Below, piece after piece: positions 17,895 to 26,329 of a stretch of DNA of 64,000 bases. Below the pieces are notes generated by a model that was given only the letters and a program-made list of their open reading frames with translations, searched no databases and was not told the origin of the DNA. Each line of letters starts with the position of its first letter. Within the stretch, counting starts at the first letter, position 1. Origin of the DNA: Lachnospiraceae bacterium (GTDB lineage: Bacteria; Bacillota; Clostridia; Lachnospirales; Lachnospiraceae); contig BLMD01000303.1 in NCBI GenBank assembly GCA_011959925.1, positions 1 through 64,000 on the forward strand, given 5' to 3'. The translations under genes and the position numbers were made by a program.

Positions 17895-18653
17895 CTATTC
17901 TCCCAGATATGCTTTGATGACTTCCGGATCGTTTAAGACGTCTTGGGCTTTTCCTTCTGCCAGCACTTCCCCGAAATTTAATACCGTTAATTCCTCGCAG
18001 ATCCCGGACACCAGTTTCATATCATGTTCGATCAAAAGAACCGTCATATCAAACGAATCTCTGACAAACCGGATCGTTTCCATCAGTTCTTTCGTCTCAT
18101 TCGGATTCATTCCGGCTGCCGGCTCATCGAGCAGCAACAGCTTTGGTTTGGTTGCAAGCGCTCTTGTGATTTCAAGCTTTCTCTGCTTTCCATACGGCAG
18201 GTTTGACGCAAGAAGGTCGGCTTCCTGATCCAAATCGAAGACACGCAGCAGCTCCATTGCTTTTTCATCCATCTCTTTTTCTTTCTTAAAATAATTCGGC
18301 AGACGGAAAATACCCTCCAGTGCAGAATATCGATAATGATTGTGAAGTCCGGCTTTGACATTGTCTTTGACGGTCAGATCCTTAAATAAGCGAATATTCT
18401 GGAATGTTCTGGCAATTCCTTCTTTGTTGATCTCAATCGTCTTTTTCCCTACGATATTTTTGCCGTCCAAAAGGATTACGCCTTCGTTTGGCTTATATAC
18501 GCCGGTCAGTAGGTTAAACACGGTTGTTTTTCCGGCACCGTTGGGACCGATCAAACCGTACAGGCATCCCTTTTCAATCTTTAAGTGAAATTCATTGACT
18601 GCCCGCAGTCCTCCAAAAGAGATTCCCAGATTATTTACTTCTAATAATGCCAT
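17895..18653 (-). CDS. livG: branched-chain amino acid ABC transporter ATPase LivG
   Basis: The second ATPase of the Liv importer, 252 residues. Walker A is GPNGAGKTT; the usual LSGGQ signature reads LPYGKQRKLEITRALA, as is normal in LivG; Walker B is LLLLDEPAAGMNP followed by LLIEHDMKLVSGI. It lies 3 nt after livM and 12 nt before livF. Confidence 0.93.
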   Translation of the reverse strand: MALLEVNNLGISFGGLRAVNEFHLKIEKGCLYGLIGPNGAGKTTVFNLLTGVYKPNEGVILLDGKNIVGKKTIEINKEGIARTFQNIRLFKDLTVKDNVKAGLHNHYRYSALEGIFRLPNYFKKEKEMDEKAMELLRVFDLDQEADLLASNLPYGKQRKLEITRALATKPKLLLLDEPAAGMNPNETKELMETIRFVRDSFDMTVLLIEHDMKLVSGICEELTVLNFGEVLAEGKAQDVLNDPEVIKAYLGE

Positions 18654-18656
18654 CTT

Positions 18657-19724
18657 CTAAACCTCCCTCTTCGTTCTGCGTTTTAATTTTTCCGTATATT
18701 TCTCCCGCCATGCAATCGCCTTCGGGCTCCAGTTAAATAACATCATCACAATCAGTACGACCGCATAGATCAGCATACGGTAATCACTCAAACCGCGCAG
18801 CAGCTCTGGCAGCAGTGTCAGAATAATCGACGCAATAATAGAACCTCGGATATTTCCGATACCGCCAAGCACAACGAACACCAGAATCATGATGGACATA
18901 TTGTAGCCGAAATTTTTCGGCTGGGCGGTTAAAGTCGCCAGGTTATGCGCATAGATCACGCCCGCCAGACCGGCAAGCGCTGCCGAAATGGAAAATGCCA
19001 TCAATTTATATTTTGTAATGTTGATACCGACCGATTCCGCAGCGATCCGGTTATCGCGGATCGACATGATCGCCCGGCCGCTTCTGGAATGAATCAGATT
19101 CAGGACGATAAAAAGCGTTACAAAAATCAGAATTACGCCGATCGTAAACGTAGAATCCTTCGGAGTTCCCGTAATACCCTGCGGTCCGTTGATAATCACT
19201 TCTCCTCCGGCGTCAAGTCCGAGAGACCTGGAATCCGTCGTTGAAAAATGAAAACCGTTTCCGTCTTTTCCGATAAATAAGATGTTGACGATATTTTTTA
19301 TAATCTCGCCAAACGCCAGCGTCACGATCGCAAGATAATCGCCTTTCAGACGCAGAACCGGAATACCGATCAAAATTCCGCAGACGCCTGCGGATGCGGC
19401 TCCGATCAAAAGCGCCAGAAAAAACCGAACGCCCGTAACAGGGATTGCATCTGCCATGCATTTGGAAAAAAATGCGCTTGTAAACGCTCCTACGCACATA
19501 AATCCCGCATGCCCAAGACTCAGCTCTCCCAAAATGCCGACGGTCAGATTCAGGGAAACCGCCAGAATAATATAAGCACAAAGCGGTACCAAAAGTCCCT
19601 GCAGAAGGCTGGAAACGCTTCCCGCCGATACGAGTATCTGCATGATCACGAACAGAATGAGAACCATGAGATATGTAACCATATTGTTTTTTGTTGTTTT
19701 GCTTATCTTTTTCATACCGCTCAC
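18657..19724 (-). CDS. livM: branched-chain amino acid ABC transporter permease LivM
   Basis: A 355-residue inner-membrane permease with about ten hydrophobic segments. It contains ELSLGHAGFMCVGAF, the family's conserved GHAGF loop, and the IAAESVGINITKYK coupling helix that contacts the ATPases. It directly abuts livH (stop and start adjacent). The N-terminal charged residues before the first membrane segment and C-terminal basic tail are cytoplasmic. Confidence 0.92.
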   Translation of the reverse strand: MSGMKKISKTTKNNMVTYLMVLILFVIMQILVSAGSVSSLLQGLLVPLCAYIILAVSLNLTVGILGELSLGHAGFMCVGAFTSAFFSKCMADAIPVTGVRFFLALLIGAASAGVCGILIGIPVLRLKGDYLAIVTLAFGEIIKNIVNILFIGKDGNGFHFSTTDSRSLGLDAGGEVIINGPQGITGTPKDSTFTIGVILIFVTLFIVLNLIHSRSGRAIMSIRDNRIAAESVGINITKYKLMAFSISAALAGLAGVIYAHNLATLTAQPKNFGYNMSIMILVFVVLGGIGNIRGSIIASIILTLLPELLRGLSDYRMLIYAVVLIVMMLFNWSPKAIAWREKYTEKLKRRTKREV

Positions 19725-20609
19725 CTACACTTTCTCCTGAATGTTTTTGCCGAGAATACCTGTAGGCTTCACGATCAGTATCACGATCAACACGCCGAAC
19801 ACGATCGCATCCGCCATCTGAGAGGAAATATAGGCTTTTCCGAAAATTTCGATCACGCCTAAGAGAATTCCTCCGATCAAAGCTCCCGGAATAGATCCGA
19901 TTCCGCCGAATACCGCAGCAACAAACGCTTTGATTCCGGGCATTGCGCCTGTGTAAGGAGTCAGCGTCGGATAAGCGGAACAAAGCAGCACACCCGCGAT
20001 TGCCGCTAACGCGGAACCGATCGCAAACGTAAGGGCAATTGTCCCGTTTACATTGATTCCCATCAGCTGCGCCGCCCCTTTATCCTCGGAAACCGCAAGC
20101 ATTGCCTGTCCGGCTTTGGATTTATGGATAAATAAAGTCAGACCCGCCATGATAACAATACATGAAATAATGGTAATCAGCGCTTCTCCCGTAATGGTCA
20201 GCGCTCCGTCTGCCAGTACAAGCGCCGGAACGGAAATGACATGCGGAAATGATATGGTATTTGCTCCAAATACCAGCAGCGCGATATTTTGAAGCAGGTA
20301 ACTGACGCCGATCGCCGTAATTAAAACAGCAAGCGAAGAAGCTGCATTTAACAGCGGCCCATACGCCACGCGTTCGATCACAATTCCAAGAACCGTACAA
20401 AAAATAACTGCCGCTAAAATTGCAGCCGCAGGCGGAAGCCCCGCTCCTGTTACAGCAGCCATAACAACGTAAGCGCCGATCATAATCACATCGCCATGCG
20501 CAAAATTGAGCATTTTTGCGATTCCGTATACCATGGTATAACCTAGCGCAATGATCGCATAAACGCTTCCAAGGCTGATGCCATTGATCAAATAAGATAT
20601 AAAGCTCAT
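19725..20609 (-). CDS. livH: branched-chain amino acid ABC transporter permease LivH
   Basis: A 294-residue permease with eight or so membrane segments. The start INGISLGSVYAIIALGYTMVYGI and MLNFAHGDVIMIGAY are classical LivH, and AQLMGINVNGTIALTF is the coupling helix. It is the first membrane gene after the binding protein; a terminator-like hairpin lies between them and probably lowers its expression relative to livK. Confidence 0.93.
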   Translation of the reverse strand: MSFISYLINGISLGSVYAIIALGYTMVYGIAKMLNFAHGDVIMIGAYVVMAAVTGAGLPPAAAILAAVIFCTVLGIVIERVAYGPLLNAASSLAVLITAIGVSYLLQNIALLVFGANTISFPHVISVPALVLADGALTITGEALITIISCIVIMAGLTLFIHKSKAGQAMLAVSEDKGAAQLMGINVNGTIALTFAIGSALAAIAGVLLCSAYPTLTPYTGAMPGIKAFVAAVFGGIGSIPGALIGGILLGVIEIFGKAYISSQMADAIVFGVLIVILIVKPTGILGKNIQEKV

Positions 20610-20639
20610 ATAAATCCCCCATTTGGTTTAAAAATGAAA

Positions 20640-20668
20640 AGATAAGGGTTATCTTTTTAAGATAACCC
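20640..20668 (-). terminator. intercistronic attenuator between livK and livH
   Basis: A perfect 10-bp stem (20659-20668 with 20646-20655, 3-nt loop) followed by TTATCTTTTC on the minus strand. Such partial terminators commonly make the binding protein more abundant than its permease. Confidence 0.6.
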
Positions 20669-20679
20669 CCAATCTGATC

Positions 20680-21855
20680 TTACTCTACAACTGCATAATC
20701 ACCGTTGGCGATTTTTACTACCATAGGCTCTTTGCTCGGCTCACCGCTTGCTTCCCAGGTAAGGCTCTTAGCCGTTACCCCGTCAATTGTAATTTCCGTC
20801 ATAGCCGTTTTCAATGCCTCGCACAGGTCGCTTGCAGACATGTCTGCCGTAGAACCTGCTTTTTCAACTGCCGCTTTGATTGCATATATGCCGTCGTACG
20901 CGTCTGCCGCAAACTGATTCGGCGTACCGCCGTATGTATCCTGGAACGACGTTACGAAATTCTGGATTGCTTCATCCTCTGAAGTCGGCGTAAACGGACT
21001 TAAGAAAATCAAATCATTTGCCAGATTTGCATCAAAGCCCTCTACCGCAAGAATTCCGTCCATGCCGTCGCATCCGAAGAAGATCGGGCTGTAATTCATA
21101 CCTGCCGCCTGTTTTAACACAAGGGAAGCTTCGGAATAATAGAACGGAAGGAAGACCAGTTCTGCCCCGGCATCTTTTGCTTTCTGAAGCTGTACGGAGA
21201 AATCAGATTTGCTTTCCGCCGTAAACGCTTCCGCTGCAACGATTTCAAACAGCTGATTTTCTGCTTCTTCTGCAAACGCCTGGTAAATTCCTGTAGAATA
21301 TACGTCGGAACTATCGTAAATAGCCGCTACTTTTTTTGCAAGTTTGTTGTCTCCGATATATTTTGCCGATTCGATTCCCTGCATCGGATCCGAAAAACAT
21401 ACGCGGAATGCATTGTCATATTTTACACAGTCTACTGCCGTTCCGGAAGGCGTCAGCATAAAGGTATTGTCTTCCTGGGCAACTTCTCCGACTGCCACGC
21501 ACGGAGCGGAAGTTACCGTTCCAAGAAGCATCTGCATACCCCAGTCTTTTAATGTGTTATACGCATTGACTGCTTTTTCTGCGTCGTTCTCATCGTCCTG
21601 ATAATTAAACTCGATCGGAACGCCGTTGATTCCGCCTGCTTCATTGATTTCCTTCACTGCCAGCTCTGCGCCGTTTTTTACCGCCTCGCCGTAAACGGCA
21701 GCTCCGCCGGTTACGGGACCGATCCCGCCGATTTTAAACACTTCCCCGTCTCCGCTGCTGCTCGTCTGATCGTTCGGCTTAGAACCGCAACCTGCCATCA
21801 GCGTCATTGTCATAGCTGCCATTAATGCAACGGATATTACTTTTTTCAGCTTCAT
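20680..21855 (-). CDS. livK: branched-chain amino acid binding lipoprotein LivK/LivJ
   Basis: The substrate-binding protein of the Liv importer, 391 residues. Residues 1-22 form a lipoprotein signal with lipobox LMAGC, so the mature protein is tethered outside the membrane. The periplasmic-binding type I fold is recognised from FKIGGIGPVTGGAAVYGEAVKNGAELAVKEIN and NQFAADAYDGIYAIKAAVEKAG. A strong ribosome site (GGAGGAAG) and a good promoter precede it. Ligand specificity within the family is not determined by sequence alone. Confidence 0.93.
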   Translation of the reverse strand: MKLKKVISVALMAAMTMTLMAGCGSKPNDQTSSSGDGEVFKIGGIGPVTGGAAVYGEAVKNGAELAVKEINEAGGINGVPIEFNYQDDENDAEKAVNAYNTLKDWGMQMLLGTVTSAPCVAVGEVAQEDNTFMLTPSGTAVDCVKYDNAFRVCFSDPMQGIESAKYIGDNKLAKKVAAIYDSSDVYSTGIYQAFAEEAENQLFEIVAAEAFTAESKSDFSVQLQKAKDAGAELVFLPFYYSEASLVLKQAAGMNYSPIFFGCDGMDGILAVEGFDANLANDLIFLSPFTPTSEDEAIQNFVTSFQDTYGGTPNQFAADAYDGIYAIKAAVEKAGSTADMSASDLCEALKTAMTEITIDGVTAKSLTWEASGEPSKEPMVVKIANGDYAVVE

Positions 21856-21938
21856 AAAACTTCCTCCTCACATTTTAAGTGATTTCTTTTTCATATACAG
21901 GTTTCTTTTTTAATGTACTAATTCAGTGTACGAAAGTC

Positions 21939-21967
21939 AGCATACACGATAATCGTTGATTTGTCAA
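21939..21967 (-). promoter_or_regulatory. livK: promoter of the liv operon
   Basis: TTGACA (21967-21962), 17-base spacer, TATGCT (21944-21939) on the minus strand, about 85 nt before the livK ATG. The spacing and perfect -35 make it the likely start of the livKHMGF transcript. Confidence 0.65.
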
Positions 21968-22003
21968 TAGTAGCAAAACTGCGAATATAAAGGTCTGAAT
22001 ATG

Positions 22004-22036
22004 ATACATCCCGGATATCATACGATATCCGGGATG
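22004..22036 (-). terminator. terminator downstream of the anchored hypothetical gene
   Basis: A perfect 13-bp stem (22007-22019 with 22024-22036) and 4-nt loop. It separates the gene ending at 22081 from the liv promoter; the trailing T tract is modest (TATCATATTC on the minus strand). Confidence 0.65.
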
Positions 22037-22080
22037 CTTCTGTTTTGTTTATAGCAAAAAATTTTAATTTTCCTTTGCTT

Positions 22081-22572
22081 CTATTCTTCCACCTCTTCGT
22101 GATCGGCATCCGTATATTCTAATATGATAAAACCATCCGAAAGATAGGTCAATTGAATGCTGCTTTCCGGCGTCGTCCAATTTGTAAGGACAACATCGTC
22201 ATTGGCTTCGCCTTCTCCGCATAAATCCGTAAATTCTTTCTCATACAGACTTATTAACTCCTGATCCGAATACGCGCTGTTTTCATTATCTAAAGCGATA
22301 AATACACTACAAACGGCTCCGTCCTCATCAAATTTATATAAGATTTTTGCAGATACGCCTTCATGGTTATCAAAATTTTCAGCGCTGACAATCACGATTT
22401 GCTTCTTGTCATCTGTCGTTACTTTTCCGATGCTTTCCTGTTCCAATTCTGCTTTTACGTCGCTGTAGCTTGTTCCCCAGGCTAAACCGTAAAATAAACC
22501 GACATCCTTTTCATTCCGGTTCATCAAGAAGATCCCGCAAAGCACAACGATCAACAGGATCGCAGCAATCAA
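22081..22572 (-). CDS. membrane-anchored hypothetical protein, 5' end uncertain
   Basis: Function not recognised. The 163-residue frame has one N-terminal membrane helix (AAILLIVVLCGIFL) and a roughly 140-residue acidic outside domain (YGLAWGTSYSDVKAELE...), a layout seen in small surface sensors or lipoprotein-like proteins. The start is problematic: the frame stays open only about 25 codons upstream, to a TAA near 22651, and contains no ATG; the TTG at 22572 has no ribosome site. The codons upstream (EQTGAPEGKGKQKK) resemble the linker that follows an N-terminal zinc ribbon in similar proteins, and cysteine-containing pieces occur in the other frames. The gene may have lost its N-terminus through a frameshift. 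Confidence 0.5.
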   Translation of the reverse strand: MIAAILLIVVLCGIFLMNRNEKDVGLFYGLAWGTSYSDVKAELEQESIGKVTTDDKKQIVIVSAENFDNHEGVSAKILYKFDEDGAVCSVFIALDNENSAYSDQELISLYEKEFTDLCGEGEANDDVVLTNWTTPESSIQLTYLSDGFIILEYTDADHEEVEE

Positions 22573-22698
22573 ACATAACGGCAGAATTTTTTTCTGTTTT
22601 CCTTTCCCCTCCGGCGCTCCTGTTTGTTCCAGCAGAATTTACGGGACACATATATTTTGGGCAGATAGAAATTATTAAAAACAAGCTGCCCGATCAGA

Positions 22699-23667
22699 CT
22701 ATTCTCTGTGTATGAACCACAGGTTCAGATCCACGGGTCCTTCAATTCCGTCTACACATCCGCTTTCCGAATATTGCAGAAATTCAAATGCATAAGGAGT
22801 CTGTGGAATGATTTCGTAGTCTGCGTACCAGACGGAATATTCCTGAAGCTGTTTGAAGTCGAGTAAAAAAGCTTCCCAGTACATATTGCTGTAGATCATC
22901 GGCTGATATCCGGCTGCTTTTACTTCCTTACAAAACGCAACTGCGTTTTTTGTAAATTGTTCACGTGTAACGTGGTCGGTTCGGGCTTTTTGATCCCGGA
23001 TTTGTTCCGGATCATAGACGATCGGAAGGTCGATGGAATAATTTTTTAGATGATGTAAGACGAACTGCGCCTCTTCGATTGCTTCCAATTCGCTGACAGC
23101 CTGTGAAAATACATAAACGCCCGTTTGCATGCCGGCTGCTTTTGCATTTGTAAGATTCGTTTCATATTCTCTGTCCGGATTTAAACTGCCTTCTTCTCCG
23201 TAACCCCGGTAAGCTATCCGGATAAACGCGAATTCATAGCCGTCTGCCCTTACTTTTTCCCAGTCGATTTTACCTTGGTGATGGGATACGTCGATGCCTT
23301 TTTTTATCACATATCTGGGATCTTTCTCATATGTGATCTCATCTCCGTTTCGTTCCAGGCAATTCCAGTCGTACGTATGCTGCTTTAAATTTGGGTCTAT
23401 CATCGTTTCAAACCATTCTCCCCAGGCGTCAACAAAACAAAACGACTCATTTTGCTCCGGTTCCGTAAGAAGCAGGGTAGATTTCTCTTTCGTGTTCTGC
23501 CCCTGCGCATAGTCGGGAGGATAAGGATCAGACTGCAGTTTGCTGCTGTCAGGAACTTCCGTTACTTCCATGGAACCTGTACCGGGTGAAGACTGCAGAC
23601 TGCATCCTGCCGTGGACAGCAGAAGAAAGCATGTGCTGCATAGTAAAACGATATGTTTTTTTCTCAT
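22699..23667 (-). CDS. GH25-family lysozyme lipoprotein
   Basis: A 322-residue exported lipoprotein: lysine-rich start, hydrophobic core and lipobox LSTAGC, then a linker of about 90 residues and a glycoside hydrolase 25 domain from GIDVSHHQGKIDWEKV to the C-terminus. GH25 enzymes cleave the MurNAc-GlcNAc bond of peptidoglycan. The acidic catalytic region reads PIVYDPEQI where PIVYDxE is usual, so the aspartate and glutamate are kept. ATG at 23667 follows AGAGGAA; the longer open frame adds 29 unconserved residues. It probably remodels the cell's own wall or attacks competitors. Confidence 0.85.
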   Translation of the reverse strand: MRKKHIVLLCSTCFLLLSTAGCSLQSSPGTGSMEVTEVPDSSKLQSDPYPPDYAQGQNTKEKSTLLLTEPEQNESFCFVDAWGEWFETMIDPNLKQHTYDWNCLERNGDEITYEKDPRYVIKKGIDVSHHQGKIDWEKVRADGYEFAFIRIAYRGYGEEGSLNPDREYETNLTNAKAAGMQTGVYVFSQAVSELEAIEEAQFVLHHLKNYSIDLPIVYDPEQIRDQKARTDHVTREQFTKNAVAFCKEVKAAGYQPMIYSNMYWEAFLLDFKQLQEYSVWYADYEIIPQTPYAFEFLQYSESGCVDGIEGPVDLNLWFIHRE

Positions 23668-23866
23668 TTCATTCCTCTGTTTTTGCCCGCCGAAAAACTT
23701 TTCAGCTTTTTTGTTATTTTTGTTAAGCTTACCACATGGGGACATATATGACAATGAAAAACAAGCTCCTGGTATGCTTTTGCAACGAAACGATTCTGCG
23801 GATGTTCCGAAGTTACGGATATTTCCTATATCTATTATCTATTCTATCTATTTGGCAATTACAATA

Positions 23867-25351
23867 TTAATCCGTTATCATCTTAATATTTGAGCCGGAC
23901 ACTTCATATTTCACCTTGTAATCTGAAAGTCCCTGCATTCCATATGTCTTCTCATAATCATAGAGCATAAAAATGTCATCCCTTAACTGTTCATATCTGC
24001 CATTGCACTCCTGAGAATTTAATAACTGACACATTTTTTCGGAAAGTCCTCTGATCTTTCCGTTTTCATCCACTGAAATGTCACTCCATGAATACCGGCC
24101 GTTTGTTGATTTTTGAAGAAAACCCGAAATCTCCCTGTAGGCATCGATCCGACGGTATTCTTCCGTGGTATAATCGGACGCCTGCATATGGCAGTCCCAT
24201 AGTTCGTCTGAAAACTGTTCTTCCAGCACGCGTGCAGCCGTTTGCTTTTCTTCTTCTGATAAATCTCCGGTAACGGTTATTTTACCATATAGATCCATTT
24301 CAATGGCATATTCTCTTTCACGTAAGTCCAATCCCGCTTTTTCCAACGCATCCTGTATCTTGGGGAACCATGTGTTTTTCATTCGGCTGCCGGCTGCTGC
24401 CCGTTCATATTCCTGCAGGCTGGCAAAAATTTTCAGGTAAGCTTCTTCCCGTTTATCCATACTTTTTCCGGATGCCTTTTTCTCCAGCAATTCCTCTACA
24501 GTTTTTGTACCTGTATAGCGTTCATCCTCAGGCAGGGAATGATATTGCTCTTTGTGCAGTTTTTCAATTTCATCGTCATATTCCTGCCCGCCGTCCGCCG
24601 TCGTATCTTTTTGAAATTTTTCTTCTGTAATACGAATGCGGTAAGGTTGTTCTGCATCTGCATTCCTGCCGCCGTGGTTTTCCACTTTGATAGTATAGCA
24701 GCCTGAGTTATTCCAATCCGGCAGGGTAAGTTCCTTGCTGCCGTCGCCGGTATCTTTCGCCATTCCAATCTGGTTCCCCTGTGTATCATAAACCACAAGA
24801 TCATAATCGCAGTCTTCCGGGATATGTTCCAGCCGGATGGTAACTTTTGTTCCTATTTCCATCTTTTCATAAAAACTTCTTTGAGCATAGGAAAAAGAAT
24901 AATAATCGGTATCCTCGTTTGTCTCAAGTTTTCCTTCCAGATAGCTGTCAGTGTTCTGCAATAATATGCCAATATCATATGTACTGTAATAGCTGTCTGT
25001 CTTATCATCATATTTGGTTTTCTGACGGTAGCTGTCATTTTTATTTTCACAATTTTCTACCAAAACAGTCTGTTCATTCAGCTCCTTCATAGGAGAGGCA
25101 AACCCCTTATTTCCATAATGGGATCCCCCGGTCAGAGGACTGGTGATATTATATATATGATTCAATTCTAAATCTCCTTTCATTTGTCCGGCTGCCGTTC
25201 TTGAACGCTGCCATTTCTTCTGCTTCCGATCATATCTGTATGTCTCCTGTTTCCTTCCATGCGGATGTTTCTGTGCCATGCATATTGTTTTCGTTGTCTC
25301 CGCATGATACCGATCATAAGCTTGTCCAACTCGGTGGATAGCTATGTCCAA
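23867..25351 (-). CDS. hypothetical protein with a pre-peptidase-C-like (PPC) beta domain
   Basis: Not recognised as a named family. The 494-residue protein has no signal peptide. Residues about 95-215 (NTDSYLEGKLETNEDTDYYSF ending YTIKVENHGGRN) resemble a bacterial pre-peptidase C-terminal domain: acidic DTDYY, DYDLVVYDTQGN and GCYTIKVE. The second half is charged and helical. The start is a TTG at 25351 right after AAAGGA; ATG codons further in are possible. It lies 65 nt downstream of another unrecognised gene and the two are probably co-transcribed. Role unknown; the outside-type domain in a protein without signal is odd. Confidence 0.6.
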   Translation of the reverse strand: MDIAIHRVGQAYDRYHAETTKTICMAQKHPHGRKQETYRYDRKQKKWQRSRTAAGQMKGDLELNHIYNITSPLTGGSHYGNKGFASPMKELNEQTVLVENCENKNDSYRQKTKYDDKTDSYYSTYDIGILLQNTDSYLEGKLETNEDTDYYSFSYAQRSFYEKMEIGTKVTIRLEHIPEDCDYDLVVYDTQGNQIGMAKDTGDGSKELTLPDWNNSGCYTIKVENHGGRNADAEQPYRIRITEEKFQKDTTADGGQEYDDEIEKLHKEQYHSLPEDERYTGTKTVEELLEKKASGKSMDKREEAYLKIFASLQEYERAAAGSRMKNTWFPKIQDALEKAGLDLREREYAIEMDLYGKITVTGDLSEEEKQTAARVLEEQFSDELWDCHMQASDYTTEEYRRIDAYREISGFLQKSTNGRYSWSDISVDENGKIRGLSEKMCQLLNSQECNGRYEQLRDDIFMLYDYEKTYGMQGLSDYKVKYEVSGSNIKMITD

Positions 25352-25416
25352 TCCTTTATATTTTTATAGACAGTTTAAAGATACGGCTGCTGCTCTATGG
25401 TTGGTAATACACCCTC

Positions 25417-25914
25417 CTACAACTGTTCCAGCTTCTCTAAAAACGCATGGTAAAATTGTCTTTCTTTGATTTGGGACTGCTGAACTTCTATGCTTTTTGG
25501 GGTATATGCGATGGGATGTTCTAAATCGTACAGCGCCTGTTTCGTTGCACGGATGGCAGATTTTACACTGTTTCCCAAAATATCCGGGCTCCCGTATTCA
25601 CCCTGAAACATTTTATTGAGCCTCTGAACCATCATCTGCGATATATGAGTCATCATTCCGTTTTCCCGAATTCCCAACCCATTCGCATGTACTTCTTTCG
25701 CCGCTTCCATCCATGCATCCTTTACGTTTTGCGGTGCATTGGGACCAACCATAGCAAAGGCTTTTTCATCGTAATCAATTATGTTCTCCTGCACTGCCTG
25801 TTCCGCCGCTGTTTTTATACTTTCCACAGTACCGGATTCGATCGTTCTTTCTGCTTTTCTGGTTTGATATCCTCCTGACGGATATCCTGTTGTTCCTATT
25901 GCATTTATGCCCAT
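25417..25914 (-). CDS. hypothetical protein beginning MGINAIGTTGYPSGGYQ
   Basis: A 165-residue protein of unknown function. The start ATG at 25914 has an excellent AGGAGG. The N-terminus (GINAIGTTGYPSGGYQTRKAE) is low in charge and glycine-rich, the middle (AFAMVGPNAPQNVKDAWMEAAKEV) and the C-terminal helices (KSAIRATKQALYDLEHP, QIKERQFYHAFLEKLEQL) are predicted alpha-helical. No signal or membrane segment. It leads the two-gene unit with the PPC-like protein. Confidence 0.65.
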   Translation of the reverse strand: MGINAIGTTGYPSGGYQTRKAERTIESGTVESIKTAAEQAVQENIIDYDEKAFAMVGPNAPQNVKDAWMEAAKEVHANGLGIRENGMMTHISQMMVQRLNKMFQGEYGSPDILGNSVKSAIRATKQALYDLEHPIAYTPKSIEVQQSQIKERQFYHAFLEKLEQL

Positions 25915-26097
25915 TATTGAAACCTCCTGACTCAAAATGTGATAATTACTGCCTGCGCTTTTCGACAAATTTTTCTTCGGCAGCTTTTTTATCTTACACC
26001 CTCGTTTGTGTCACAATTCAGATGATTTCTTTCGTTATCAGCTGCCGCTATATTCTACGTTTATCCCCTCAAATTTTATTGGATTCCTCCACTTAAT

Positions 26098-26238
26098 TTA
26101 TCGGCAGATTTTCTGTTTTTTTGGAGTGCAAGGCACGAAAGGTTCATAAAATGGAATGAAAAATATTTTATTCGGTCTGTCTTTCCCACTTGGGTCGATT
26201 GCAAATCGACTTTCCCGTTTTTCAATTCTGTAATCCAT
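26098..26238 (-). pseudogene. small overlapping frames after the C45 gene, possibly a gene remnant
   Basis: A 46-residue frame begins MDYRIEKRESRFAIDPSGKD, which resembles the opening of GyrI/AraC effector-binding proteins, but it ends after FIPFYEPFVPC and lacks a domain. A second frame (26076-26333, GTG start, overlapping the C45 stop by 4 nt) covers the same bases and reads like noise. Most likely a degenerated gene at the end of the AraC/C45 operon. Confidence 0.3.
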
Positions 26239-26329
26239 TGTCGTTCCTCCGTAACCATAGTACAGTAGACTAACAACGGCTTTTCCTGATATTCTATGCT
26301 TTGCTTTGTTAAGTTTCCATTATCCCTGC

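Noticed and set aside
19213..19983. A 256-codon minus frame over livM/livH
   Set aside because: Overlaps two certain permease genes in another frame; the composition (rich in Arg, Ser, Cys, Tyr) is that of a shadow frame.
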